From NCBI GenBank assembly GCA_963732695.1, contig CAVTAP010000021.1:1-64000 (forward strand): DNA of 64,000 nucleotides, written 5' to 3'. This DNA comes from CADEDH01 sp963732695 (GTDB lineage Bacteria > Actinomycetota > Acidimicrobiia > Acidimicrobiales > SZUA-35). A program made the position numbers and the translations under genes. The notes beneath the pieces were generated by a model. It did not search any database. It had not been told where the DNA came from and saw only the letters and a program-made list of their open reading frames with translations. This document shows, one piece after another, positions 10,174 to 20,103 of this stretch. The stretch's first letter is position 1; every line of letters begins with the position of its first letter.

Positions 10174-10534
10174 CCAGAGAGTTCGGGGCAAGGAAGTCGA
10201 ACGATCCCCTGAGTCTCGCTACGTTCTCGTAGTCGAGCAGATCGGTCGCTTCGTCCAGGCTGACACTGACGGCGGCGAGTGGAGGTTCGAGGACCCAATC
10301 GGCCTTCGACGGGCTCACGCCTCGCCATGCAGCGAGGTCGGGCACGGCGTTGCGCATGACTTCGATGACGTCCCTGAGCTCGGAGACAGTGGCGTCATCG
10401 AGCGGCACCATCTCGTCGGCGAGTAGCTGCACGAGCCGGGACGTCCCCCGGCACACCACATGGAAGGCGTCATCAGCGCCATCCAGGCCTCTCTCGGTGT
10501 CGACCGACCAGCCCGGCTGGTTCTCGGCTCCCAT

Positions 10535-10950
10535 GCTCCACCTCCGATCAGCCAAATGGAGGATGAGATCCAGACTTGAACGTGGCGGCCAGGCCACGGT
10601 CGCAGGCAGAGCCGGTGCAGCGAAAGCAACAGCCGTTCGATGACGCGGGCGTTACAAGCCACGACGATGGCGTAGTAGGCCAGGGCCAGGTTCATCAGCC
10701 ACCCGGCCTCGGGTCGACCTTGGTGACGCATATTGCCCTCGTCCTAGCCTGCATCGGCCGTCGGGGCCTCTGCCGTCGCGGAGGCTGAGGAACCACACAG
10801 TGGTAGTCAGGTAGCCAGGTTCAGCCCGATGAGCGCTGCGAGGCGTCGTATGCGACGTGAGCGAGCGGTGTCGACGAGCTCTACGAAGGAGGGAGGCTGG
10901 TGACATGCCGCCGGAGCTGATCGTGCCCGTATCGACTTCGGCCCGTTCGT
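10535..10950. other. Intergenic stretch after the GGDEF-EAL gene
   Basis: No supported gene. A minus-strand hydrophobic run (LALAYYAIVVAC) is open but has no start or domain support and is not called. Confidence 0.35.
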
Positions 10951-13476
10951 TCATTGGGCCGGCTCGGGGGCGACTCGGCGGGCGGTTCGTTCCGCAAGGT
11001 AGTTGGCTAGCCAGTAGCTGAAGAGTGGGCCGGCCACTGGACGGCTGAAGAGGTAGCCCTGCCCGTAGGTGCAGCCCATCTGCCGCAGTGAGTGTTCGAT
11101 GGCGATGGTTTCGACTCCTTCGGCGACCACGTCGAGATGAAGGTTGCGGCCGAGGTCGACTATCGCCCTGACGATGGTGTCGGCCGTTGGGTCAGTCGTC
11201 ATGTTCTGGATGAAGGAGCGGTCGATTTTCAGTTGGTCCACGGCGAGGGTGGTAAGGTAGGCGAGAGACGAATGGCCGGTACCGAAGTCGTCAACGGCGA
11301 TGCGGATTCCCATGTCCCGGAGGCGTGCGATCACCGAGGTGGCGAGCGTGGGATTAGCCATGATGGTGGTTTCGGTGAGTTCGATTTCCAACAGCGTCGG
11401 GGGTAACCCCTGGGCGGCCAAGAGGTGACCGATCGACTGGACGAGATCGGGTTCGGTCAGGTTCCGAGCGGAGATGTTGACCGCGACCCGCAGGGGTTGG
11501 CCGGCCTGTTGCCAGCGGGCGGCCTGGTCGATGGCGGTTCTCAGCACATGGCGGGTTAGCGGGTGGATGAGGTCGGTCCTTTCCGCTACTTCGATGAACT
11601 CTACGGGTGGTACGTCGCCCCGGTCTGGATCGTGCCAGCGGGCCAGCGCTTCGACTGCGTCGACCTGGCCGGTTGCGAGGTTGATCTGTGGTTGGTAGTG
11701 AAGCTTGATGTCGCCTCGTTCGATCGCGGCTCGGAGCCGGCCGGCGACGGCGAGGCGTTTGGGGCTGTAGTGGTCCCGATCGACGGCATATACCTCGACG
11801 CCGGCGTGATGGCTCTTCGCGGAGTACATGGCAACGTCGGCCCTACGGAGCAGGTCGTCGCCATCGGTGGAAACGGAGTGTTGAGACGACAGCGCAATGC
11901 CGATGCTGGCATCGACGTCGACCTCGATAGTTGTCACCGCGTAGGGTCGCCGCAGCTCCACGAGGATGATCCGGGCCCGCTCGATGGCCGTTCGCTCATT
12001 GGGTGAGTCGATGCAGAGTACGAACTCATCCCCACCGAGGCGGGCTAGTAGCTCGCCTGGGTGCAGGAGTGGCTTCAATCGGCGGCCGACCTCGATGAGG
12101 AGACTGTCACCGCAGGCGTGTCCCAGTGTGTCGTTGACCTCTTTAAATCGGTCGAGGTCGAGGAGTAGGACGGCGAATGCTGCGCCCTGCTGATTCGCCC
12201 GGTCAACATGCCGCATGAATAGTGTGCGGTTTGGCAGTCCGGTGAGCGGATCGTGAGTGGCCTGGAATTCAAGGCTGGCCGACTCAGTTCGGAGTTCGTT
12301 GACAAGGGCCACGTTACGGAGCGAGACAGCAGCGTGAGCGCACAGGATGTCGAACAGCACGACGTCTTCGTTGTCGAACTCACGGATGCTGCCGCTGCGA
12401 TCGCCCACCCCCAACACAACTCGGTCCCCGCCGGCAATGTCGACCACGCAGACGATCGCTTCGCCAAGTTCCCAGCCCAGCTGCGAGGTCAGCGGCGACT
12501 TGCCATTGACTAGCTGGGCGCTCCCTCCCAACTGGGTGAGGGTGGCAAGATCGAACGATGTCGGTTCGCAGGCCCTTGCTCCTTCAGGGTCTCGGGTCAC
12601 CAGGGATAGTTTGGGCTCACCGGGTCGCCACAGCCACGCCTGCTCGGCGTGCATCACTTCTGCCATTCGACTGAGCAGGAGGGCGTCGAAATCTGCCGAC
12701 AATGCTTCACGGCCCAGGTCGCGGGCGAAGCTGTCGAGACGGGTCATTCCCCTGTATCGGGCGGTCACCCGAGCGAATCGGTGGGTCTGGCCGACGAGGA
12801 AGACTCCCGTGGGGACGGCGAGCCATACGTTGACTGCTCCGTGGTGAAGCTGGTTGGCGACCATCAAGGCGAACGATGAGTCGACCAGGGCGACAATCAG
12901 GGGCATCCAGATTCCGGTGAGGAACGAACGGTCCCACGCTCGTTGGAACAGGCTAATAGCCGTAGTCACGATCAGGGCACCGACCACGTCGGCCGCGATC
13001 ACGGCCAGCCCGGTGGCCAGCCAGGTTCGCGGCCCGAGAGAGGCTGTTCCACCGACCCACAGGATGATCTGTCCGGCGACGAGCACTTCGAATGTGTGTG
13101 ACGTGATGTTGACCAGGAGCTTGAGTGGTTCCTGGCGGTGCACCCCACCAAGGACCGCCAGTGATGACAGGGCGCGTGCCGCTACCACCACCGGTATGGG
13201 CAGCAAAAGCAGCCCAATGACGAGGGGTACGGAGGTGAAGCTGAACGTGTGCGTATCGTTGCGGAACTCGATCTCAACCGAGCGAAGTTCGCCAGCGGCG
13301 TAGAAGCCGAACACCAGGGCAGCCACGCCCCACCGCACGCCGCTTACCGGTTGAACAGTCAGGGCACTTACTGCGGCCAGGGCCGCAATAAGTACAGCGC
13401 ACAGCCAGGCCACCTGACGGCTGCCGAGGTCAGGCGGCGGTTGCCGACCTCCCTCATCGATGTGACTGGTGGTCAT
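10951..13476 (-). CDS. Membrane GGDEF-EAL cyclic-di-GMP protein
   Basis: An 841-aa c-di-GMP turnover protein. The N-terminal third has about eight hydrophobic segments (MASE-like). A GAF-like region follows (about 250-390), then GGDEF with DPLTGLPNRTLF and LARLGGDEFVLC, and a C-terminal EAL domain with VEALARW, AVNISARN, LEIELTET, DDFGTGHSS, LKIDRSF and VAEGVET. The EAL metal and catalytic residues look complete, so phosphodiesterase activity is likely. GGDEF is canonical and could be active or a GTP sensor; no RxxD inhibition site is visible. It is divergent from the S8 protease gene with a 213-bp gap. Confidence 0.9.
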   Translation of the reverse strand: MTTSHIDEGGRQPPPDLGSRQVAWLCAVLIAALAAVSALTVQPVSGVRWGVAALVFGFYAAGELRSVEIEFRNDTHTFSFTSVPLVIGLLLLPIPVVVAARALSSLAVLGGVHRQEPLKLLVNITSHTFEVLVAGQIILWVGGTASLGPRTWLATGLAVIAADVVGALIVTTAISLFQRAWDRSFLTGIWMPLIVALVDSSFALMVANQLHHGAVNVWLAVPTGVFLVGQTHRFARVTARYRGMTRLDSFARDLGREALSADFDALLLSRMAEVMHAEQAWLWRPGEPKLSLVTRDPEGARACEPTSFDLATLTQLGGSAQLVNGKSPLTSQLGWELGEAIVCVVDIAGGDRVVLGVGDRSGSIREFDNEDVVLFDILCAHAAVSLRNVALVNELRTESASLEFQATHDPLTGLPNRTLFMRHVDRANQQGAAFAVLLLDLDRFKEVNDTLGHACGDSLLIEVGRRLKPLLHPGELLARLGGDEFVLCIDSPNERTAIERARIILVELRRPYAVTTIEVDVDASIGIALSSQHSVSTDGDDLLRRADVAMYSAKSHHAGVEVYAVDRDHYSPKRLAVAGRLRAAIERGDIKLHYQPQINLATGQVDAVEALARWHDPDRGDVPPVEFIEVAERTDLIHPLTRHVLRTAIDQAARWQQAGQPLRVAVNISARNLTEPDLVQSIGHLLAAQGLPPTLLEIELTETTIMANPTLATSVIARLRDMGIRIAVDDFGTGHSSLAYLTTLAVDQLKIDRSFIQNMTTDPTADTIVRAIVDLGRNLHLDVVAEGVETIAIEHSLRQMGCTYGQGYLFSRPVAGPLFSYWLANYLAERTARRVAPEPAQ

Positions 13477-13689
13477 GTGATCTGGTCCACGGCATGGAGG
13501 GGTTCGGCGACTCGCACGGCGGCGCTCACGCTTGATCGGGTGATCGGGCCTCGATCTGAACCCCGTGCGCTGCGCCGAGACCGGTTCCCCAGAAAGGGGG
13601 CGATCGGCCTATTCGGTGTTGGGCACAAGATTGTCGATCCAGTCGTACCCCACTGAGGGGATGGAACCACGGCACGAAGGATCGAGCCC

Positions 13690-15234
13690 TTGCGCAACCT
13701 GAGCATTCCAGGACTGAAAGAAGGCTGGCGCTGGGGCGCCGGGCGCCGGAGGACCGCCGCTATCGCAACCGCCCTGACTGGCATGGTCGTACTCTCCGCA
13801 GGCCTCGCAGCGCCTTCCTATGACCCTGACGCCGACAGCTTCGCCACGAGCTACAGGGAGGCGGCTGCCGGCGGGTCGAGCTTCACCGAATGGAACACCA
13901 CCCGCAACATCCTGCGGACCGAGGTGAAGAGCGCGGTCGGGGCCTCGGGCGCCCACCTGAGCGGTTTCACGGGTAAGGGCGTCGATGTCGCCCTCATCGA
14001 CACCGGGGTTGCCCCCGTGCGGTACCTCGACTCGGCCGAAGCCCTGGTCAACGGCCCTGACCTGTCGCTCGACCGTCAAGCCGGGATGCCCACAGCGGTC
14101 GACGGATTCGGACACGGCACCCACCTGGCCGGTATCGTCGCCGGCCGCGACGCCGGCATCGCCCCCGGGTCAAGGATCGTCAATATGAAGGTCGGGGCTA
14201 CCAACGGCGCGGTAGACGTGTCACAGGTGATCGCCGCCATCGACTGGATCGTGACCCACCGCAAAGACCCAGGGTTCAACATCCGAGTCATCACACTCGC
14301 CTACGGAACCGATTCGACCCAGTCCTACAAGGACAGCCCACTCACCCACGCCGTCGAGTCAGCCTGGCGGGCCGGGATCGTCGTAGTTGTCGCCGCCGGA
14401 AACACCGGCGCCGCCCTCACCAACCCGGCAACCGACCCGTTCGTCCTCACGGTCGGCGCCGCCGACATCAACGACCCGATGAAGACCGACGACGACGTGG
14501 TAGCACCCTACTCAGCCGTCGGCACCACCAACCGGGGAGTAGACCTCCTAGCCCCCGGAACATCGATAACAAGCCTCCGGGTCCCAGGAGGATTCATCGA
14601 CACCCTCTACCCAGAGTCCCGGTTCAACATCCTCGGCACCACCTACGCCAAGGGCTCCGGCACATCCCAGGCCGCCGCCGTCGTATCCGGCAGCGTCGCC
14701 CTCCTACTCCAGGCCCACCCCGAACTCACACCAGATCAAATCAAAGCACTGCTCAAATCGACAGCCCGACCCCTCCCCGGGGTAGCGGCCAACGCCCAGG
14801 GCGGAGGCATCATCGACCTGAAGACGGCCCTCGCCGCCAAAATCCCGTCAGTCAAGAGCGCCACCCAGAAGTTCACCATGTCAACCGGGAAAGGACCCAT
14901 CGAAGCCTCCCGCGGCACCGCTCACCTCACCGCCGACGATGGCACCACCCTCTCCGGCGAGATCGACATCATGGGCCAACCCTGGACCGGGTCGACCTGG
15001 GCACCGAAGTCCACCTCCGGGACGGCCTGGACCGACGGAACCTGGAACGCCAACATCTGGACCGGCAGCCAGTTCAACACAGACCTGACCGTCGACGGCG
15101 TCACATGGTCCGGCCGCACCTGGCGCAGCGAAACCTGGACCGGTCGCACCTGGCGAGCCGACCTCTGGGCAGGCCGCAGCTGGCGCACCGAACTCTGGTC
15201 AGGCCGTACCTGGCGCAGCGACGGCTGGTACTAA
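13690..15234 (+). CDS. Secreted S8 (subtilisin-like) peptidase with Trp-rich repeat tail
   Basis: A secreted serine protease of 514 aa starting at TTG 13690. The signal peptide is RRRTAAIATALTGMVVLSAG. The triad is Asp104 (VALIDTGV), His142 (GHGTHLAG) and Ser326 (GTSQAAAV), with oxyanion Asn238 (AAGNTG). After about residue 400 the protein changes to a Thr/Trp-rich region ending in 9-residue units such as WTGRTWRADLWAGRSWR. Such tails occur in some actinobacterial S8 proteins; a role in cell-surface retention is my guess. A strong hairpin follows the stop. All catalytic residues are present, so activity is expected. Confidence 0.92.
   Translation: MRNLSIPGLKEGWRWGAGRRRTAAIATALTGMVVLSAGLAAPSYDPDADSFATSYREAAAGGSSFTEWNTTRNILRTEVKSAVGASGAHLSGFTGKGVDVALIDTGVAPVRYLDSAEALVNGPDLSLDRQAGMPTAVDGFGHGTHLAGIVAGRDAGIAPGSRIVNMKVGATNGAVDVSQVIAAIDWIVTHRKDPGFNIRVITLAYGTDSTQSYKDSPLTHAVESAWRAGIVVVVAAGNTGAALTNPATDPFVLTVGAADINDPMKTDDDVVAPYSAVGTTNRGVDLLAPGTSITSLRVPGGFIDTLYPESRFNILGTTYAKGSGTSQAAAVVSGSVALLLQAHPELTPDQIKALLKSTARPLPGVAANAQGGGIIDLKTALAAKIPSVKSATQKFTMSTGKGPIEASRGTAHLTADDGTTLSGEIDIMGQPWTGSTWAPKSTSGTAWTDGTWNANIWTGSQFNTDLTVDGVTWSGRTWRSETWTGRTWRADLWAGRSWRTELWSGRTWRSDGWY
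15103..15231 (+). repeat. 9-residue Trp/Arg repeats in the S8 peptidase tail
   Basis: Four to five tandem units of the pattern W-(S/T/A)-G-R-(T/S)-W-R-x-(E/D) end the protease. The nucleotide copies differ at several positions, so the repeat is not a very recent expansion. Confidence 0.8.
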
Positions 15235-15260
15235 CCGCCCCAGTAGACCCCGATCGGTCT

Positions 15261-15301
15261 GACGGCCCGGCAGCTCCGCCAACGGGAGCTGCCGGGCCGT
15301 C
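15261..15301 (+). terminator. Strong hairpin after the S8 peptidase gene
   Basis: A perfect 17-bp stem (GACGGCCCGGCAGCTCC, 15261-15277, with 15285-15301) closes a 7-nt loop 26 bp past the stop. No T-tract follows, as is common in GC-rich actinobacteria. Confidence 0.8.
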
Positions 15302-15446
15302 ACACGTAGACGGCCGGGTTGACCTGACGTCGAACTCAGACCGCGCCCAGTCGGCGCTCGAGCTGAGTTAGTGGCTATGACTTGCCAGTTCGACTTCTCC
15401 AATCTCGTCTGAGAATGACCGTAGTACTTGGCAAGGACATCGAGCT

Positions 15447-15692
15447 GTGTCATGTTGGCGACAGATGCGAGACGTTGCCGGTGAGGTCTGGATGGAATTT
15501 TCCGCGCGTGAGGAACAGGTGCAGTGGGAGATTCAGTCCTGGCTTGCCGACGATCAGCAGTTAGCGGAGCTGGGCCGACGCTGCGTAGCTGCGATGCTGG
15601 GACAACAAGCGCTTCTGGTCGCGAGTCAGGGGCCGACCGACGCGTTCTTTCTTCGGAGACTACTCGCCGACGATTGGCTGCGCGAGATCTAG
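15447..15692 (+). CDS. Possible small protein of unknown function
   Basis: An 81-codon frame with alternating charged and hydrophobic residues (EEQVQWEIQSWLADDQQLAE; FFLRRLLADDWLREI) that looks like an amphipathic helical protein. ATG 15447, or a later ATG at 15468 or 15492, could start it. No clear ribosome site or family. It may be a fragment. Confidence 0.35.
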   Translation: MSCWRQMRDVAGEVWMEFSAREEQVQWEIQSWLADDQQLAELGRRCVAAMLGQQALLVASQGPTDAFFLRRLLADDWLREI

Positions 15693-16081
15693 TCCGCACA
15701 CTGCCAGTGGCTAGGTCACTTGGTGGTGCCTACTGCAATCGCGGCGTTAGCTGTCGTTGGCCAGCTTCTCCTGCAGCTCACTTTTCCCGCATCCCGGGCA
15801 GGCTAGCCCCCCCCCTCCCCCCGAGGCTCTGGCCACCGCACCTGCTTCGCCCAAGGCGCCACTCGAATCGAACCGTCGAACTAGCACTATCAATCTGACC
15901 GGATGACGACAGACAAGGACTAGATCGGGGCGACAGCAGGTGGTCGTCGAGCTGTTGGACGCTGTGGAGGTCGTTCCAGGGTTCGAGCTGGTGGCGGAAG
16001 CCCTTAGTAAGGCGTTCACGTTAGTCCGGCCGGTGTGGCGGCACAGTGCCGTGACCTGCCTGAACGGCGTGGCGGGAGTCC

Positions 16082-16507
16082 GTGGTGTCCGGCCGGATCC
16101 TGGCTCGTAGGCCACAGAATGTTGGAAGCCCTGTTGGATCCAGCGGACGACCCCTGACAGTAGAAGAACATACGTTCGATGCTTGGGCCATGATGACCGG
16201 ACGCCAAGACATCATCGGTGACCTAGCGAGACTCCGACACCGCTTCCTCTCCCCGGCCGAGGACGGAGACGGCCTCCTTGACGAGCTGGAGTTGTCTGCC
16301 GCCGTGGCGATCCAACTCGGCATCTCCTATTGGAGGGCCCACAGACCGGTGCTCCCGGGAACCGGAGCGAGTTTGTGGAGGCGCGCCAGCTCCAGACAAG
16401 GTAGTGTGACTGGTGTCACCTTTCATCGTCGAGTGTCTCTCGCTCGGGTGATGTTGAAGGGGGACCGTGCCGGGGAGCAGGGGCGTGGCGGGGCACCCTC
16501 CCGTTGA
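16082..16507 (+). CDS. Possible hypothetical protein
   Basis: The first two thirds (VEEHTFDAWAMMTGRQDIIG and LLDELELSAAVAIQLGISYW) read like a folded helical protein; the tail is Arg/Gly-rich and looks non-coding. No domain is recognised. The start is uncertain (GTG 16082 or later). Confidence 0.3.
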   Translation: MVSGRILARRPQNVGSPVGSSGRPLTVEEHTFDAWAMMTGRQDIIGDLARLRHRFLSPAEDGDGLLDELELSAAVAIQLGISYWRAHRPVLPGTGASLWRRASSRQGSVTGVTFHRRVSLARVMLKGDRAGEQGRGGAPSR

Positions 16508-16813
16508 GTCTCCTGCTCCCCTCGCCGGGCTGGGTGGCGATGCGTCTGGTCGTGATGCTCGACCCGAGAACGGATCTACTTCTGGCCTCTAAGGCGGAGC
16601 CCAGCGATCTTGTGTTGGGCTTCGCTTGGTCGGGTTCTGCGCAGGTCGTAGCCGGTCCTTACGACAGCGGATGTGGAGGGTCGCGGGCCTAACTCAAGCT
16701 GACGGATCGGGGTTCGAAGGCACCCAAGCGCGCCGACGGCGGCCGCCGTAGCGACCGCCCTTCGAGCGCCTCCTAAGGGGGAGAGGATTTGGCCGATCCG
16801 GCCGTCTGCTCCG

Positions 16814-18418
16814 CTATTTGCAGGAGCTTGTGCTTTGGTCCCAGGCGCAGGGCTTGGACTTGCCTGAGAGTTCGATGATGCCGAGGTCTTCCTGTTTGAC
16901 CCAGCCTTGCTTGGCTGAGTCGTAGATGGCGAACTCTGAGCCTTCGGTGGGGTAGGCGTCGGTGTTGCCGGACATGTTGTATTTGAGGCCTTCGAGCAGG
17001 TTGGGGTTGGTCATGTTGAACGCCCGGGCTGCGACCATGAGGTTCGGTCGGCTGAGGCCGCCGTCGAGTTCGGCGGCGATCTTCATCGTCTCGACCAAGG
17101 GCCAGGCGAACACGAACCCGGTCCCCAGGCTGGACGACTCCGCCAAGGGGTGACCGCCCTTCGCCAGCAGGTCCGTGAGGAAGGCAACCCAGGGGTCGGT
17201 GGCGTTGGCGGCATCGGCGGGGTCTTTCACCCCGCCGCCGACGATCCACCAGCCGTTGCTGGCGGCACCGTCACCGCCGACCGCGTCTTTGCCGACGAAG
17301 CTCTTGGCCTTGCACACTGATGGCTGGAACAGCATCTTGGCTGTCTGGGTCATGCCGTTGTTGGCTGCCTCCTGGATGGCCTGGGTGCACGACGTACCGG
17401 CGGTCATGGCGATGAACACGTCAGGGTTCTTCGAAGCCAGGGTGGTCATCTGGTTCGTGACGGTCGGGGCTGTGGGCTCGATCCGCTCGAACACGAAGTT
17501 GATCTTGACCTTGGACGTCTTCACGAACTCGTTGAACCCAAGTTCGTAGGCCTTCCCGAAGTCGTTCTGCATGATCAGAGCGGCGACCGTGATCTCCGGC
17601 TTGTCGGCGAACTTCTTCTCCAGCAGGCCACCCCACAGGATGGCTTCGGTGTTGTAGGCCAGCTGCTGGCCCCACACCCAGGGGTGGTTCACCGGGTCAC
17701 CCCAGGCGGGGTGGCCTGACATGACCCACGGGTCGGGCACGCAACGGGCGTTCAGCTTGTCGTAGACCTTCATCGTGGCTGGCGAGCCGATGGTCTGGAT
17801 GGCGAACGACTTCTCCGAGTCGAGGAGCTCATCGACGATGGGCACGGTCTTGGCCGGGTCGTAGCCGTCGTCACGCTGGTCGGTCGTGATCTGGTAGGTC
17901 TTGCCCTCGGAGTCCTTGATGCCACCTTGGCCGTTGATGTAGTCGTAGTAGATCTTCTGCGCCGTGCCGATGTTGCCGTAGTCAGCCAACGCCCCGGAGA
18001 ACACCATGTTCTGGCCCAGCTTGATCTTCCCGTCGACCAGGCCTTCGTAGGGATCCCACCCGGCGGGGCACGTGGTCAGGTCAACCGTGAAACCGTCAGG
18101 GCCGGTGACCTTATTGCCGGTCTTGTCCCACCCCCAGCCGTTGTCCTTGATGTTCTTCACAATGGCCGCACGCTCGGTATCCCAGAGCGCCTGCCAGTCC
18201 TCGATCGACGTGATCTCCTTCGGAGCAGCCGTCGTTTCGGTCGACTTCGCCGTCGTTGAGGTGTTGTCGAGCGCACTGTCGACAGCACCCTTTTGATCCT
18301 TGTCGAGCACAGTACCGTCACCGGCACTGGTACCGTCACCGTCGCTGCCACAGGCGCCCGCCATCAGGCCGAACGCGAGGAAGGGCGCGAGCCACCGGGC
18401 CCATGTCCGTGAAGTCAT
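16814..18418 (-). CDS. ABC-type substrate-binding lipoprotein (Leu/Ile/Val-binding family)
   Basis: A periplasmic-binding-protein-like lipoprotein of about 534 aa. ATG 18418 has GGGGAG upstream. The signal peptide ends at the lipobox LMAGAC, followed by a Ser/Thr-rich linker. The body has the type I binding fold: GKIKLGQNMVFSGALADYGN, VPIVDELLDSEKSFAIQTIG and VAALIMQNDFGKAYELGFNE. The C-terminus ends in a Cys pair (PCAWDQSTSSCK). No permease or ATPase gene is adjacent, so transport partners must be elsewhere, or it may act as a sensor. A close paralogue lies at 20715-22311. Confidence 0.88.
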   Translation of the reverse strand: MTSRTWARWLAPFLAFGLMAGACGSDGDGTSAGDGTVLDKDQKGAVDSALDNTSTTAKSTETTAAPKEITSIEDWQALWDTERAAIVKNIKDNGWGWDKTGNKVTGPDGFTVDLTTCPAGWDPYEGLVDGKIKLGQNMVFSGALADYGNIGTAQKIYYDYINGQGGIKDSEGKTYQITTDQRDDGYDPAKTVPIVDELLDSEKSFAIQTIGSPATMKVYDKLNARCVPDPWVMSGHPAWGDPVNHPWVWGQQLAYNTEAILWGGLLEKKFADKPEITVAALIMQNDFGKAYELGFNEFVKTSKVKINFVFERIEPTAPTVTNQMTTLASKNPDVFIAMTAGTSCTQAIQEAANNGMTQTAKMLFQPSVCKAKSFVGKDAVGGDGAASNGWWIVGGGVKDPADAANATDPWVAFLTDLLAKGGHPLAESSSLGTGFVFAWPLVETMKIAAELDGGLSRPNLMVAARAFNMTNPNLLEGLKYNMSGNTDAYPTEGSEFAIYDSAKQGWVKQEDLGIIELSGKSKPCAWDQSTSSCK

Positions 18419-18948
18419 ATGAAGTCTCTCCCCTTGGTTAACCGATCGGCTCGATCGGGGGTCCGCACCGTCGCCCATTGGCGGGAGACGTCAGCGAGTC
18501 TGAACCTAATTCAAATGTGACGTTCGCCACATGGCGTACGTGTTACGAAAACTGAAGCGAAGGTTCGAAAAGTGAACCAACTCCGCCTCGGCAGGCGCCC
18601 TTCTCGGGCGATGTTCTCGCTGTGATGAGGGATCATATGAATTACAAATCACATGCTACAAATGCATATGTATTGAAGATGATTGACCATCGGTAGGTTT
18701 AGACGCTGGTCAAATGGGCTGTGGGCGATGCTGGCGACGCGCTCGCGGAGCGAGGAGTCATCCTCGCTCGTGGGCGGAGGGTCGAGGTTGGCGACCCCGT
18801 GGCGGGAGGGTGGGCGTCCAGCGCTCCTTGAGTCAAGGAAGGCCACTATGGAACTCGAGCGCCTAGGCGGTCGAGCCGTGGGTGCCCCCGTTGGCGGGTA
18901 TCGGGTTGTTTGGGACCCGACGGATTTGGAGGATCGGGCACGATGCTA
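18419..18948. other. Upstream region of the binding-protein gene, with an AT-rich patch
   Basis: No gene is supported. 18500-18700 is markedly AT-richer than its surroundings (for example ATGAATTACAAATCACATGC near 18637) and probably holds the promoter or imported DNA. Confidence 0.45.
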
Positions 18949-20100
18949 GTGGTCCGTCGCTGATTTAGCAATGTGGGTTAGTGTTGCGGTATGCCAGTTG
19001 TGACTGCTGCCCGGTTGAGGGTGTCTCGTAAGCAGCGGGTCGAGTTGGAGCGGATGGCTCGCTCGACGTCGTTGCCGCATCGGTGTGTGGTGCAGGCCTC
19101 GGCGTTGTTGTTGGCCGCTGACGGGACGCCGAACGCGGCGATCGCGCGGGCGTGTTCGACGACGCCGGACACGGTGCGGCGGTGGCGGGCCAAGTTCAAG
19201 GAGGGCGGGATCGACGCCGTCGGCTCGATCGCGCCGGGCCGGGGCCGCAAACCCGAGATCCCCCAGGACGTGATCGACGCCATCGTTGACGACACCTTGC
19301 ACACGGTGCCCGATGACGAGTCGACGGCCTGGTCGACCCGGACGATGGGTGATCGTCACGGTGTCGGCAAAGACACCGTCGCTCGGATCTGGAAGGCCCG
19401 CAACATCCGACCGTGGCGGGTGGACACGTTCAAACTGTCGAACGATCCCCGCTTCGAAGAGAAGCTGGTCGATGTCGTCGGCCTCTACCTGAACCCCCCG
19501 GAGCGGGCGGTCGTGTTCAGCTTCGACGAGAAAACCCAGGTCCAAGCGTTGGACCGGACCCAGCCGTCGTTGCCGTTGAAACCAGGCCGGGCCCGGACAA
19601 TGACCCATGACTACAAACGGAACGGGACCACCGACTTGTTCGCGGCGCTCAACGTCGGCACCGGCGAGGTGATCCACCAGACCCGCAAGAGCCACAAGAG
19701 CAGTGACGTGTTGGCGTTCTTCAAATGGATCGATCTCCACACACCCCGGGATCTGGACATCCACGTCGTGTTGGACAACCTCTCCGCCCACAAGTCGGCT
19801 GAGGTCACCGAATGGCTAGCGAAGCCCGCCCAGAAGCGGTGGCATCTGCACTTCACACCCACGAGCTCATCATGGCTGAACCTGGTCGAGGGCTGGTTCG
19901 CCCAGCTCACCAACAAACGCCTACGGACCGGGTCGTTCAACAGCCTCGACGCCCTCACCGACGCCATCGACACCTGGGTCTCACACTGGAACGACGACCC
20001 CAAACCCTTCGTCTGGACCAAGACCGCCAAACAGATCATCGCCAAAGTCAAACGAGGCCGAGCCGCCCTCACCCACCAGACCAAATCCGCGACAGACCAC
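18949..20100 (+). mobile_element. IS630-family insertion sequence, complete
   Basis: About 1152 bp. Inverted ends GTGGTC(C/T)GTCGC(T/G)GATTT are flanked by TA at 18947-18948 and 20101-20102, matching IS630 target use. The transposase stop codon TAG is formed from the flanking TA plus the next G. It lies between two paralogous binding-protein genes. Confidence 0.85.
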
Positions 20101-20103
20101 TAG
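18991..20103 (+). CDS. IS630-family transposase
   Basis: A 370-aa DDE transposase. The N-terminal helix-turn-helix part contains NAAIARACSTTPDTVRRWRA and the linker SIAPGRGRKPEIP. The DDE core contains VVFSFDEKTQVQALDRTQP, DIHVVLDNLSAHKS and the final Glu region LNLVEGWFAQLTNKRL. The frame is intact and spans the element, so it is probably functional. A near-identical C-terminal fragment is at 39117-39297. Confidence 0.93.
   Translation: MPVVTAARLRVSRKQRVELERMARSTSLPHRCVVQASALLLAADGTPNAAIARACSTTPDTVRRWRAKFKEGGIDAVGSIAPGRGRKPEIPQDVIDAIVDDTLHTVPDDESTAWSTRTMGDRHGVGKDTVARIWKARNIRPWRVDTFKLSNDPRFEEKLVDVVGLYLNPPERAVVFSFDEKTQVQALDRTQPSLPLKPGRARTMTHDYKRNGTTDLFAALNVGTGEVIHQTRKSHKSSDVLAFFKWIDLHTPRDLDIHVVLDNLSAHKSAEVTEWLAKPAQKRWHLHFTPTSSSWLNLVEGWFAQLTNKRLRTGSFNSLDALTDAIDTWVSHWNDDPKPFVWTKTAKQIIAKVKRGRAALTHQTKSATDH

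Larger units (their letters stand above)
8179..10534 (-). pseudogene. 142-aa gene of unknown function split by an IS1634-family element
   Basis: The 5' part runs 10534-10174 and the 3' part 8246-8179, separated by the insertion element. Removing the element and one copy of the 5-bp duplication restores an uninterrupted frame of 142 codons (joint ...APNSLALRKETAVVV...). The start ATG 10534 has GGAGG just upstream. The protein looks mostly helical (LRDVIEVMRNAVPDLAAW; DALLELLIRIG) and has no domain I recognise. The perfect repair of the frame shows a recent insertion into a living gene. Confidence 0.75.
15302..16813. other. Gene-poor stretch with possible gene fragments
   Basis: I see no recognisable full gene. 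Three plus-strand pieces look protein-like but unassignable: 15447-15692, about 15925-16110 (VVVELLDAVEVVPGFELVAE), and 16082-16507. They may be small genes or relics of one or more decayed genes. Confidence 0.4.
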
